A stretch of DNA of 64,000 bases from G965261475 sp965261475 [NCBI: bacterium] (GTDB taxonomy: Bacteria > SAR324 > XYD2-FULL-50-16), in NCBI GenBank assembly GCA_965261475.1, contig OZ253454.1:1302001-1366000 (forward strand). The letters are read 5' to 3'. The notes under the pieces were generated by a model. That model did no database searches and was not told the origin of the DNA. It worked only from the letters and a program-made list of their open reading frames with translations. The first letter of the stretch is position 1, and each line of letters starts with the position of its first letter. Below, one piece after another: positions 44,980 through 54,400 of the stretch. The position numbers and the translations under genes are program-made.

Positions 44980-46356
44980 TCAAGATAGTTTGTTTAACAT
45001 AAATCTAGTTACCTGCTCGCTAGAAGCTGCAACTCTATCAAACCTTTGCGTTTTGACAAAAAGTTTTTTGATGCTAGGTGGTAATTCTACTTTTGAGTTA
45101 ATAATTTTTTCAATAGTTTCATAAAATTTAGCGTAATGCGCTGTAGATAAGCAGATAGTGCGCTCTTTTGACAATTTAGTCGCTGCACTCACACCTACCG
45201 CTGTATGAGGATCCATCAAATAATTTTCTGTTTTATAATATTTTTTGATAGTATGGATAACTTCTTGTTTGCTTGCTGTTTCTGAAAGAAAATCTTGTTT
45301 AATTCTTTGTCGCTTTGTATCTGGTAGCATAAAAAAATTAGTATTCTGTAAATCTAGCATGAGGCTTGTAATTTGCTTTGTATTTCCACCGTATAGATGA
45401 TAAAGATATCTTTCAAAGTTACTAGCCCTTTGAATATCCATAGCAGGAGCAAGAGTTGTTACTGCTTGCTGAATTTTATACTCACCGCTTTGCACTACGC
45501 GAGTTAAAATATTATTTTCGTTGGTAGCTAAAATAAGTTGCTCTATAGGCAGACCCATTTGACGAGCAATAAACCCAGCATAAATATGCCCAAAGTTGCC
45601 TGTGGGAATGCAAAACTTCAATGGCTCTTTAGGGAATGCTTTTTTGTGTCTGAGACCTGCGTAAAAATAATGCGGAATTTGACCTAGTATTCTAGCCCAA
45701 TTGATAGAATTCACTGCTCCAAGTTGAAATTTATTTTTAAAATTTAAATCTGCAAAAATTTGTTTGATAATTTTTTGACAATCGTCAAAATTACCCGCTA
45801 CTGCTAGATTGTAAACATTAGCAGCCTCAGCGCTCGTCATCTGCAACTTTTGAATGGGGCTAACTTTTCCATCAGGAAAAAGTGTAAAAATAGCTAAATT
45901 TTTCTTGCCCGCTACTGCCGCGATTGCAGCGCTGCCTGTATCTCCAGAAGTAGCCGCAAGAAGATTGAGTTGCTGTCCTCTTGGTAAAAGTTGCTCAAAA
46001 AATTCTGCTAATAGCTGCAGAGCATAATCTTTAAAAGATAGAGTTGGACCATAAAAAAGCTCTAGTATAGAATGATTTGATAGATGCACAAGGCGTAAAG
46101 GAGTGCTGGGAAACGAGCTATAAGCACTCTGCACTATAGTTTGTAATTGACTTTTAGAAAGACAAGGTGCACAAAAAGGAACAAAAAGCTCAGCTGCTAA
46201 CTCTTGATAATTTAACCTCGCTAGCTCGTCGAGATTACTAGAAAAATTTGGAATACTCTTAGGGACAAATAAACCACCATCTGGAGCAAGTCCTTCTAAA
46301 ACTACCTGTGAAAACGAAAATAAACGATGCTGATTGCGCGTACTCAAATATTCCAT
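44980..46356 (-). CDS. thrC: Threonine synthase
   Basis: PLP enzyme converting O-phosphohomoserine to threonine. The PLP lysine lies in GPTLSFKDYALQLLAEFF, the phosphate loop in ATSGDTGSAAIAAVAGKK, and NSINWARILGQIPHYFYA and GNFGHIYAGFIARQMGLP are also conserved. At 458 residues it is the gammaproteobacterial length class. The ATG at 46356 overlaps the TGA of the ABC ATPase gene; an upstream TTG is less likely. thrB is 15 kb away rather than adjacent. Confidence 0.96.
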   Translation of the reverse strand: MEYLSTRNQHRLFSFSQVVLEGLAPDGGLFVPKSIPNFSSNLDELARLNYQELAAELFVPFCAPCLSKSQLQTIVQSAYSSFPSTPLRLVHLSNHSILELFYGPTLSFKDYALQLLAEFFEQLLPRGQQLNLLAATSGDTGSAAIAAVAGKKNLAIFTLFPDGKVSPIQKLQMTSAEAANVYNLAVAGNFDDCQKIIKQIFADLNFKNKFQLGAVNSINWARILGQIPHYFYAGLRHKKAFPKEPLKFCIPTGNFGHIYAGFIARQMGLPIEQLILATNENNILTRVVQSGEYKIQQAVTTLAPAMDIQRASNFERYLYHLYGGNTKQITSLMLDLQNTNFFMLPDTKRQRIKQDFLSETASKQEVIHTIKKYYKTENYLMDPHTAVGVSAATKLSKERTICLSTAHYAKFYETIEKIINSKVELPPSIKKLFVKTQRFDRVAASSEQVTRFMLNKLS

Positions 46357-47390
46357 CAATCTAGACTAGACGCAGAAAAAGTATAATATTTTTTGGCGGT
46401 AAGTTTTACTTTTTGCTCTTTATAAAACCTATGATTTTTATCCATTCTAACTTTAATAGAGCAGCCGTCTTGCATCCTGACAAAAACAAATTCCTTATCT
46501 CCTAAATACTGCACTCTAAAAATAACTCCATTGCTATTGCTCTTGTTTTCCTCTAAGCAAATATCTTCTGGTCGTATAATAATTTGCTCATTTTCTTTTT
46601 GTTTGATTCCTCTTCCTACAATAGACTCAAAACAACTCCCCGCACTCTCAAAATTTAAAATATTAGTTTCACCCACAAAAGAAGCTACCCAATCAGAAGA
46701 AGGGTTTTCATAAATTTCACGAGGTGAACCATACTGTAAAATTTTGCCATCTCGCACTAAAAAAACTTTATCAGAAAAAGCAAAAGCCTCAGATTGATCG
46801 TGCGTAACTAAAATAGAAGTCACACCTTTGGCACGAAAAATAGCATAAATCATATCTCTTAACTGCAGGCGAAGTTTGGCATCCAAACTAGCAAAAGATT
46901 CGTCTAATAAAATCACACTAGGCTCTGGAGCTAAAGCTCGTGCTACCGCAACTCTTTGTTGCTCTCCACCTGATAACTTATAGGGCATTTGTTTTTCTTT
47001 GCCTTCTAGTTTCACTAACTCGATCATTTCAAAAACTTTTTTCTTGTTTTTTTTGACTCCTCCCCGTAAACCAAAGGCAATATTTTCTTCCACAGAAAGA
47101 TGAGGGAATAAAGCATAATCTTGGAAGACCATACCAATTTTTCTTTTGTCTGGGGCTAGTGTAAATTTTTGGTTAGAGACTACTTCTCCTGATAAAGAAA
47201 TAACACCCTTGTCTACATCTTCTAATCCTGCAATAAGTTTGAGTATAGTGGTTTTACCACAACCAGAAGGTCCTAAAATAGAAATAAACTCCTTATCGTT
47301 AACTTGCATATTGAGATTAGAAACAATTTGAATAGCATCAAAAGACTTGCTAACATTGTCTAATTTAATAATGGTATTTTGGGTGCTCAT
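46356..47390 (-). CDS. ABC transporter ATP-binding protein with TOBE domain (PotA/FbpC/MalK type)
   Basis: Import-type ATPase of 344 residues. Walker A GPSGCGKTTILKLIAGLE, Q-loop (VFQDYALFPHLSVEENIAFGL), signature LSGGEQQRVAVARALA, Walker B (VILLDESFASLD) and H-loop (THDQ) are intact. A C-terminal TOBE region (from about 240; IIRPEDICLEE) follows. It resembles iron(III) or putrescine/sugar ATPases. No cognate permeases or adjacent binding protein are present; the sugar-type binding protein two genes downstream is a possible partner. It is translationally coupled to thrC. The 188 bases upstream hold a GCAATA/TATTGC hairpin (47454-47468) and nothing else clear. Confidence 0.9.
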   Translation of the reverse strand: MSTQNTIIKLDNVSKSFDAIQIVSNLNMQVNDKEFISILGPSGCGKTTILKLIAGLEDVDKGVISLSGEVVSNQKFTLAPDKRKIGMVFQDYALFPHLSVEENIAFGLRGGVKKNKKKVFEMIELVKLEGKEKQMPYKLSGGEQQRVAVARALAPEPSVILLDESFASLDAKLRLQLRDMIYAIFRAKGVTSILVTHDQSEAFAFSDKVFLVRDGKILQYGSPREIYENPSSDWVASFVGETNILNFESAGSCFESIVGRGIKQKENEQIIIRPEDICLEENKSNSNGVIFRVQYLGDKEFVFVRMQDGCSIKVRMDKNHRFYKEQKVKLTAKKYYTFSASSLD

Positions 47391-47578
47391 TTTGTGTTTT
47401 CTATTTTGAAACTACTAGGCTTGCTAGTTACCTTAGTGTCAGCTTTGATAAATGCAATATTTTATTGCTTAGAGGCAAGCACTAAAATCCTTATGCCTGC
47501 ATCACCGTACATAATATAGCGAAATAAAAAAAATTTAAATCAATTTTGTTATTTTATTGCTTTTTAAGTAGTTAATCT

Positions 47579-48064
47579 TCATTTAATTAGAATATGAAAA
47601 TTTATTGTTTGCTCTAGGGAGCAAATTTTTTGGTTACAAATCTGAAACACTAGTGCCATACTAGTGCTAGTAGGTACAGGAGTTTTGCCTTTCCAAATTG
47701 CTGTTTGCGTAAATTCAAAAATATTCTTATGTACAGCTAGAATACTCCTTGCAAGTGCATCATAAATCTTGGAAGGCTGAGACTCAATTAAATTAATTTG
47801 TTGCCAATTATTGTTTAAAAATTTTATTTTTGTTGCTAAGGGAAAATTAGATTTGTTTTGTATAGCATAAATATACCAAGTTTTTTCTAAATTGCCTTGT
47901 AATACAATTTTTATTTCACGAGAGCTAGTTTGATAAGCACTAGCCTGTATTGTTATTTGACGTAAAAATTCTAGCGAAAAAACAGAATCTGTAACAAATA
48001 AACTACTAGAGTAAAAAAAACAAAGCAAAAGCAATCTTTGTTTTTGTCTGAGCTTATGTATCAT
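47579..48064 (-). CDS. Secreted stand-alone DsbD N-terminal (alpha)-like domain protein
   Basis: A 161-residue protein with a signal peptide (to about residue 30). The remainder resembles the periplasmic N-terminal domain of DsbD: the TWYIYAIQNKSNFPLATKIKF strand pair (the W-H-x-Y region of that domain) and, near the C-terminus, ALVFQICNQKICSLEQTINFHI. The latter aligns with the cysteine pair that accepts electrons in DsbD-alpha, here C-x4-C. No DsbD membrane or thioredoxin domain follows. It may pass electrons to periplasmic thiol proteins. Homology is judged by eye and could be wrong. Confidence 0.5.
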   Translation of the reverse strand: MIHKLRQKQRLLLLCFFYSSSLFVTDSVFSLEFLRQITIQASAYQTSSREIKIVLQGNLEKTWYIYAIQNKSNFPLATKIKFLNNNWQQINLIESQPSKIYDALARSILAVHKNIFEFTQTAIWKGKTPVPTSTSMALVFQICNQKICSLEQTINFHILIK

Positions 48065-48102
48065 AAATAACTATCTAGATCTATTGTTTTTTTTTGAAAA
48101 AA

Positions 48103-48149
48103 TTGCCATAAATTAGAAACAATACTACAATTACTTAGTATATAGTAAT
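48103..48149 (+). promoter_or_regulatory. Promoter with overlapping inverted repeat before the BMP-type permeases
   Basis: TTGCCA (48103-48108) and TACAAT (48126-48131), each five of six to consensus, are spaced exactly 17 bases. ATTACT/AGTAAT (48130-48135 and 48144-48149) forms an inverted repeat across the end of the -10 and the predicted start near 48138. That is where a repressor would bind. Confidence 0.6.
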
Positions 48150-48179
48150 GAGCTTATTATAACCATACGCAAGTTTACA

Positions 48180-49241
48180 ATGAAAATTAAATTAGAGGTC
48201 AGAGAGCAAAAATCTGTCTTTTGGACTTTTTTTTCTCCTTTATTGGCGGTGCTATGCTCTTTATCTGCTGGCGTTTTCTTATTTTATCTTTTAGGTTACC
48301 CTGCAACAGAATCTTTCATTGCTTTTTTCTTAAAACCTTTTAGCACTTTATACAATTTAGGAGAAATTACTATCAAAGCGATCCCCCTTATTTTGATAGC
48401 ACTAGGATTGTCTATAGGTTTTAGAGCAGGAGTTTGGAATATTGGGGGAGAAGGACAATTTATTCTAGGGGCTTTAGGAGCTGCGAGTGTTAGTTTGTAT
48501 TTTATAGACAAAGAAGGAGTTTGGTTACTACCAATAATTTGTATCTCAGGTATTATTGCTGGGGCTTTGTGGGCAGCGCTTCCTGCTTTCTTCCGTACAA
48601 AATTCAATGTAAATGAAATACTATCTAGCTTAATGTTAAATTACATTGCTTTTTTTTTACTAGTTTATTTAGTGCACGGCGTACTAAAAGATCCAGACGG
48701 TTTTAATTTTCCAGAGTCTAAAATTTTTTCATCTGCAACTTTACTTCCCGTTTTGCTAAGCGGAACAAGATTGCATGCAGGTGTATTTCTGGTGCTGCTA
48801 TCTACATTAGTAGTTTGGATAATTATCAAAAAAACTCTTTTAGGATTTCAATTACAAGTCATAGGTCTCTCACCCAAAGCAGGAGCCTATGCAGGAATTA
48901 GTCAAAAAAAAATTATTTGGGTTTCTATGTTATTGAGTGGTGCTTTTGCGGGATTGGCTGGAATGCTTGAGGTCAACGGAGCTGTAAAACAAATAACCAC
49001 TACATTTAACATAGGTTACGGATATACTGCAATTATTGTTGCGTTTTTAGGCAGACTGCACCCTGTAGGAATCTTCCTTGCTGGTATCTTACTAGCTACA
49101 TCTTACATAGGAGGCGAGATTGCACAATTAGAGTTAGGGTTTCCGAAAGCAGTAATTGGAATTTTTCAAGGAATGCTTTTGTTTTTCTTGCTTGCTTGTG
49201 ATTTTTTTTATACACACAAACTTACTATGACAAAAATCTAG
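48180..49241 (+). CDS. BMP-type (nucleoside) ABC transporter permease, YufP-like
   Basis: Inner-membrane permease of 353 residues in the branched-chain-amino-acid/ribose permease superfamily. About ten hydrophobic segments are seen. Motifs VWNIGGEGQFILGALGAASV, KFNVNEILSSLMLNYIAFFL and GLSPKAGAYAGI are typical of YufP/NupP-type permeases that work with BMP binding proteins. It ends one base before its partner permease gene. Substrate is probably nucleosides or nucleobases. Confidence 0.88.
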   Translation: MKIKLEVREQKSVFWTFFSPLLAVLCSLSAGVFLFYLLGYPATESFIAFFLKPFSTLYNLGEITIKAIPLILIALGLSIGFRAGVWNIGGEGQFILGALGAASVSLYFIDKEGVWLLPIICISGIIAGALWAALPAFFRTKFNVNEILSSLMLNYIAFFLLVYLVHGVLKDPDGFNFPESKIFSSATLLPVLLSGTRLHAGVFLVLLSTLVVWIIIKKTLLGFQLQVIGLSPKAGAYAGISQKKIIWVSMLLSGAFAGLAGMLEVNGAVKQITTTFNIGYGYTAIIVAFLGRLHPVGIFLAGILLATSYIGGEIAQLELGFPKAVIGIFQGMLLFFLLACDFFYTHKLTMTKI

Positions 49242-49242
49242 A

Positions 49243-50169
49243 ATGTTAGATAGCATTGGGATTATTTTATCATCTATGTTGGTAGCTGCCACTCCATTAT
49301 TATTGGTAGCTACAGGCGAGATCATTACAGAAAAATCAGGAGTACTCAATTTAGGGTTAGAAGGATTGATGCTTATAGGAGCAGTTACAGGTTTTGTAGC
49401 TGCTAGCACCACTGGAATTTCTAGCCTAGGTTTTTTGGTCGCAGCTGCTGCTAGCGCTTTATTTGCTATGGTTTTTGCTTTTCTTACTCAAACTCTAAAA
49501 ACTAATCAAGTAGCTACAGGATTAGCTGTAAGTATTTTTGGCATTGGACTAAGTGCTTTAATTGGAAAAAATTATATAGGAGTTACCATTGAAAAAATCC
49601 CAACTATCTCCATACCTTGGTTACACAAAATTCCATTGCTAGGAAAATTGTTATTCCAACAGGATTTTTTGGTTTATTTTTCTATTGCTATGGTATTTTT
49701 TGTACAATTTTTCTTACAAAAAACAAGAGCGGGCATGATACTAAGAGCGGTAGGAGAAAATCATTACACTGCTTACGCTCTCGGTTATTCGGTAACTAAA
49801 ATACGTTATTTAGCAATTGCTTTTGGTAGTGCTATGGCGGGTATTGGTGGAGCGTACCTATCTTTAATCTATACTCCTCACTGGGCAGAAGGAATTACAG
49901 CGGGCAGAGGATGGATTGCTCTGGGGCTTGTTGTTTTTGCTACTTGGAAACCCTATAACTTGATGCTTGGATCTTATATTTTTGGTGGAATTTTATTAGC
50001 ACAGCTTTATCTACAAGGATTAGGTGTAGGAATTTCACCCGCATTAATGTCTATGTTGCCTTATGCTGCAACTATTTTGGTGTTAATTATTATTTCTTCA
50101 GATAGTGCTAGCATGAGATTGCAAATTCCAGCTTGTTTAGGCAAGCCGTTTTATTTAGATAAAAGTTAA
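49243..50169 (+). CDS. BMP-type (nucleoside) ABC transporter permease, YufQ-like
   Basis: Second permease of the pair, 308 residues and about eight to nine membrane segments. GEIITEKSGVLNLGLEGLMLIGAV at the N-terminus, TNQVATGLAVSIFGIGLSAL, RAVGENHYTAYALGYSVTKIRYLAIAFG and GRGWIALGLVVFATWKP are characteristic of YufQ/NupQ. The duplicated ATPase (YufO/NupO, about 500 residues) that should complete the transporter is not in the window. Confidence 0.88.
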   Translation: MLDSIGIILSSMLVAATPLLLVATGEIITEKSGVLNLGLEGLMLIGAVTGFVAASTTGISSLGFLVAAAASALFAMVFAFLTQTLKTNQVATGLAVSIFGIGLSALIGKNYIGVTIEKIPTISIPWLHKIPLLGKLLFQQDFLVYFSIAMVFFVQFFLQKTRAGMILRAVGENHYTAYALGYSVTKIRYLAIAFGSAMAGIGGAYLSLIYTPHWAEGITAGRGWIALGLVVFATWKPYNLMLGSYIFGGILLAQLYLQGLGVGISPALMSMLPYAATILVLIIISSDSASMRLQIPACLGKPFYLDKS

Positions 50170-50275
50170 GTCAGTGCTTACAAAACAAAAATTAACTAAA
50201 AAATTACTATCATACTCAAAACAACAATTTTATCTGTGTTGTGGCTTTTGTTATTGAATATTTGAAGAAACTAAT

Positions 50276-50338
50276 AGATATTTTTTTTGAGAGCGGTCAA
50301 AAAATACTTAAAAATTTGCTATTGCCCAAAAAATATCT
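50276..50338 (+). promoter_or_regulatory. Alternative hairpins in the carA upstream region
   Basis: AGATATTTTTT (50276-50286) is perfectly complementary to AAAAAATATCT (50328-50338). The overlapping TTTTTTGA (50283-50290) is also complementary to TCAAAAAA (50297-50304) around a GAGCGG loop, so the two pairings exclude each other. No clear promoter is seen in this 211-base gap. The A/T bias makes this weak evidence. Confidence 0.3.
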
Positions 50339-50380
50339 TTACCATAACCTTAAAATAAGAATTTTTTGTAAGTTGCTGTG

Positions 50381-51439
50381 ATGAAGTTAATTTTAAAAGA
50401 TGGCACAAGTTTTTCTGCAAAGTCATTTGGATACCGACAAGAGACAGCAGGAGAATTAGTCTTTACTACTGGTATGGTAGGTTATCTAGAAGCTATGACA
50501 GACCCTTCATACGCAGAACAAATTGTTGTTTTTACTTATCCCTTGATTGGTAATTATGGTATAGCATCTCAAGAGATTAAAGACCAACTGTTAAAACATT
50601 TTGAATCACGAAAAATTTTTCTTAGGGCGATTGTAGTTAGTAGTTTAACTAGACACCACCACTGGAGTGCTAAATGCTCTTTGCAGAATTGGATGAAAGA
50701 TCAACAGATTGTAGGTTTACAGGGTATAGATACTAGAGAGTTAACAAAGACGCTTCGCTCTCAAGGTAGTCAGCTCGCTAAAATTTGCTTTCAATCACAA
50801 ACAACTCAAAAGTTCTATGACCCTAATACAACCAACTTGGTTAGTAAGGTAAGTATACGCGAGCCTATACTATTTGAAGGTGGCGACAAAAAAGTTTTAC
50901 TGTTGGATACAGGTTGTAAACACAATATTATTCGCTCCTTACTAAAAAGAGGGCTAAGTGTAGTATGGGTGCCGTGGAACTACGATCTTGCTAGCATAAA
51001 ATACGATGGGCTAATGCTAGGCAATGGACCAGGAAACCCAGCTTATTTAACTCCTATCATAGCAAAGATTAAAAAAGAATTTACAAAACAAAAACCTATT
51101 TTTGGTATTTGCTTGGGTCATCAACTAATTGCTGCTGCTGCAGGGGCAAAAACTTACAAAATGCCTTTTGGACATCGCTCTTACAACCAACCTTGTTTAG
51201 AAACAGGTACTCATCGTTGTCTCATAACCTCGCAAAATCATGGATATGCAGTAGATAACAAGAGTATCACTAAAGATTGGAAGGTATGGTTTGTCAACGC
51301 TAATGACGGTAGCAATGAAGGCATTAGTCATCAAAAACTGCCTATTCGTTCTGTGCAATTTCATCCTGAGGCAATGCCTGGTCCTACAGATAGTGATTAT
51401 TTGTTCGATGAATTCGCTGCTTTATTGCATAAAACTTAA
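50381..51439 (+). CDS. carA: Carbamoyl-phosphate synthase small (glutaminase) subunit
   Basis: Hydrolyses glutamine and feeds ammonia to CarB for arginine and pyrimidine synthesis. The N-terminal CPSase domain (FTTGMVGYLEAMTDPSYAEQIVVFTYPLIGNYG) is followed by a class I glutaminase with Cys244 in FGICLGHQ and the His-Glu pair in VQFHPEAMPGP. At 352 residues it is on the short side (about 375-380 typical). The ATG at 50381 is used rather than the GTG one codon before. It is followed after 23 bases by carB. Confidence 0.96.
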   Translation: MKLILKDGTSFSAKSFGYRQETAGELVFTTGMVGYLEAMTDPSYAEQIVVFTYPLIGNYGIASQEIKDQLLKHFESRKIFLRAIVVSSLTRHHHWSAKCSLQNWMKDQQIVGLQGIDTRELTKTLRSQGSQLAKICFQSQTTQKFYDPNTTNLVSKVSIREPILFEGGDKKVLLLDTGCKHNIIRSLLKRGLSVVWVPWNYDLASIKYDGLMLGNGPGNPAYLTPIIAKIKKEFTKQKPIFGICLGHQLIAAAAGAKTYKMPFGHRSYNQPCLETGTHRCLITSQNHGYAVDNKSITKDWKVWFVNANDGSNEGISHQKLPIRSVQFHPEAMPGPTDSDYLFDEFAALLHKT

Positions 51440-51462
51440 AAAAAGATATTTTTCCCATAAAA

Positions 51463-54400
51463 ATGAAACAAAAGGTAATTATCATTGGTAGTGCAGCCTT
51501 AAAAATTGGTGAAGCTGGTGAATTTGACTATTCTGGATCACAAGCAATCAAAGCACTAAAAGACGAAGGTGTTGAAACTATTCTAATTAACCCTAATATT
51601 GCTACCGTACAAACATCACAAGGATTAGCAAACCGATTTTACCTGCTGCCAATTGATACAGAAAATATAGAAAAAATCATAGCTAAAGAAAGACCTACGG
51701 GAATTTTACTCTCCTTTGGCGGACAAACAGCACTAAACTGCGGTCTAGACTTACAAAAAAAAGGAATTTTAGCAAAATACAATGTAGCAATTTTAGGTAC
51801 TTCTCCTCATACCATTCGCATTACAGAAGATAGAGAGCTCTTCAACCAAGAGCTGACAAAAATTGGAGTTCATCACCCAAAAAGTCAAAGTGTAACCTCA
51901 GTAGCAGACGCTTGCAAAGTTGCCGAACAGCTAGACTACCCTGTGATGCTACGTCTTTCATTTGCTCTAGGAGGATTAGGCTCTGGTATTTGTAAAGATA
52001 AAAAAACTCTCATCAAACTCAGCTCTGATGCTTTTTTCTACACTAAACAAATTTTGATAGAGGAGTATTTACGAGGTTGGAAAGAAATAGAATACGAAGT
52101 AGTACGCGATAGGTTAGATAACTGTATTACTGTGTGTAATATGGAAAATCTAGATCCTCTTGGTATACATACGGGAGAATCTATCGTCATTGCTCCTAGT
52201 CAAACCTTAACAAACGAAGAGTATTTTTTTCTCAGGGAAATATCAATCAAAACCATCAGACATCTAAAAGTCATTGGTGAATGCAATATACAATACGCAC
52301 TCCACCCTAGCTCTATGGAATACCGCGTCATTGAAGTAAACGCCAGGCTTTCTCGTAGTTCAGCACTAGCTTCTAAAGCCACAGGTTATCCATTAGCTTA
52401 CATCGCTACTAAACTAGCTTTGGGTTACACACTACCAGAGATTAAAAATTCTGTTACCAAAACAACCCAAGCTTGCTTTGAGCCTGCTTTAGATTATGTA
52501 GTTGTTAAAATGCCACGTTGGGATTTACAAAAATTCCATTTAGCCTCTAAAAAATTGGGAACTAGTATGAAATCTGTAGGAGAAGTAATGGCAATTTCAC
52601 GCTCTTTTAAAGAATCTTTGCAAAAAGCTATTCGCATGTTGGATTTAGGTTTTACAGGCTTTATTGGTAAAGAAACAAAGAGTATCTTGCAAGATAGATC
52701 CGAAGTGATAGAAGTGCTTCAAAATCCTACCGATGAGAGAATCTACGCCATAGCACAAGCTTTCCAATTAGGAATGAGTGCGGATGAAGTTCACACCTAC
52801 ACCTTGATAGACAAATGGTTTCTATATCAATTAGAAGATTTAGTTAAATTTTACAAAAAAATTGATCATGACGTTTTGTGCAAAGAAAAAATGCTAGAGT
52901 GTAAAAAAAATGGTTTTTCTGACTTACAAATTGCACAAGCATTAGCTCTCACAGAGCAAAAGATTAGAGACTTTCGTCATCAAAACAATATTAGACCTTG
53001 TGTGAAACAAATAGACACTCTAGCTGGAGAATACCCTACACTAACCAACTACCTTTATTTGACCTATTCGGCGTCAACAGACGATATCACTATTCAAAAA
53101 AAACAATCCATTATTACATTAGGTGCGGGCAGTTACCGTATAGGAAGCTCAGTAGAGTTTGATTGGTGTTGTGTAAATGCTATCCAAACTATTGCTAAAG
53201 AAGGCTATTGCTCGGTATTAATAAATTTTAACCCAGAAACTGTCTCCACAGATTACGATGTTGCAGATAAGCTTTATTTTGATGAGATTTCTTTAGAAAG
53301 TGTAATAGAGATTTTTTATAAAGAGCAAGCATATGGAGTAATGATTTCTATGGGAGGGCAAACTGCCAATAACCTAGCTATACCACTAGAGCAAGCAGGT
53401 ATTCGTATTTTAGGTACACCTGCTAAAATGATTGATAACGCAGAAGACAGACATAAATTTTCTTCTCTACTAGACAGCTTAGAGATTAGGCAACCTTGCT
53501 GGCAAGAAGTACAAAGCTACAAAAATGCCGTTGAATTTGCACAACAAGTTAGCTATCCTGTGCTAGTTCGACCATCTTATGTACTTAGTGGCGGCGCTAT
53601 GGGCGTAGCTACATCAAAAAAAGAATTAGAAAAAATTTTGATAAACACCAAAAAAATATCACCAAACTATCCGGTTGTTATTTCGCAATTTTTACAAAAT
53701 GCTAAAGAAATAGAATTTGATGCAGTGGCTAGTGAAGGAGAAATAATTATTTTTGCTATTAGCGAGCATTTAGAAAATGCAGGAGTACATTCTGGAGATG
53801 CTACTTTGGTTTTACCTCCTCAAAAAATTTATCTTGAAACCTTGCGACAAGTTGAGAAAATAAGCAAAAAAATTGCTAAAGCATTAAAAGTAAGTGGTCC
53901 TTTGAATATTCAATTTTTAGCAAGAAACAACCAAATCAAAGTTATAGAATGTAACTTACGAGCAAGTCGCTCGTTTCCTTTTGTATCCAAAACTACAAAG
54001 ATTAATTTTATTGAGCTAGCAACCAAAGCTATTCTCAAAAAAAAACTCAATCCCATTTTTAATACTTATCTTTCTTTAGATTATATTGGAGTAAAAGCAT
54101 CGCAATTTTCTTTTACTAGGTTAACAGGAGCAGATCCTACTTTAGGAGTAGAGATGGCGTCAACGGGAGAAGTAGGTTGCTTAGGAGATAATTTTTATGA
54201 AGCCTTACTAAAAGCACTAGTGTCTGTAGGTTTTAAAAAAACAATTAAAAAAGTTTTACTATCTAGCGGACCTAAACAAACAAAATATAACCTACTAGCT
54301 AGTTGCGAAAAACTAATACAAATGCAAGTACAAATATATGCTACTCCAGGAACTTATAAATTTTTAAAAAAACATAAAATTACTTCTACTTATACCGCTT

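Noticed and set aside
47454-47468. GCAATA-TTT-TATTGC hairpin as a terminator
   Set aside because: A 6-bp A/T-rich stem with no T-run on either strand.
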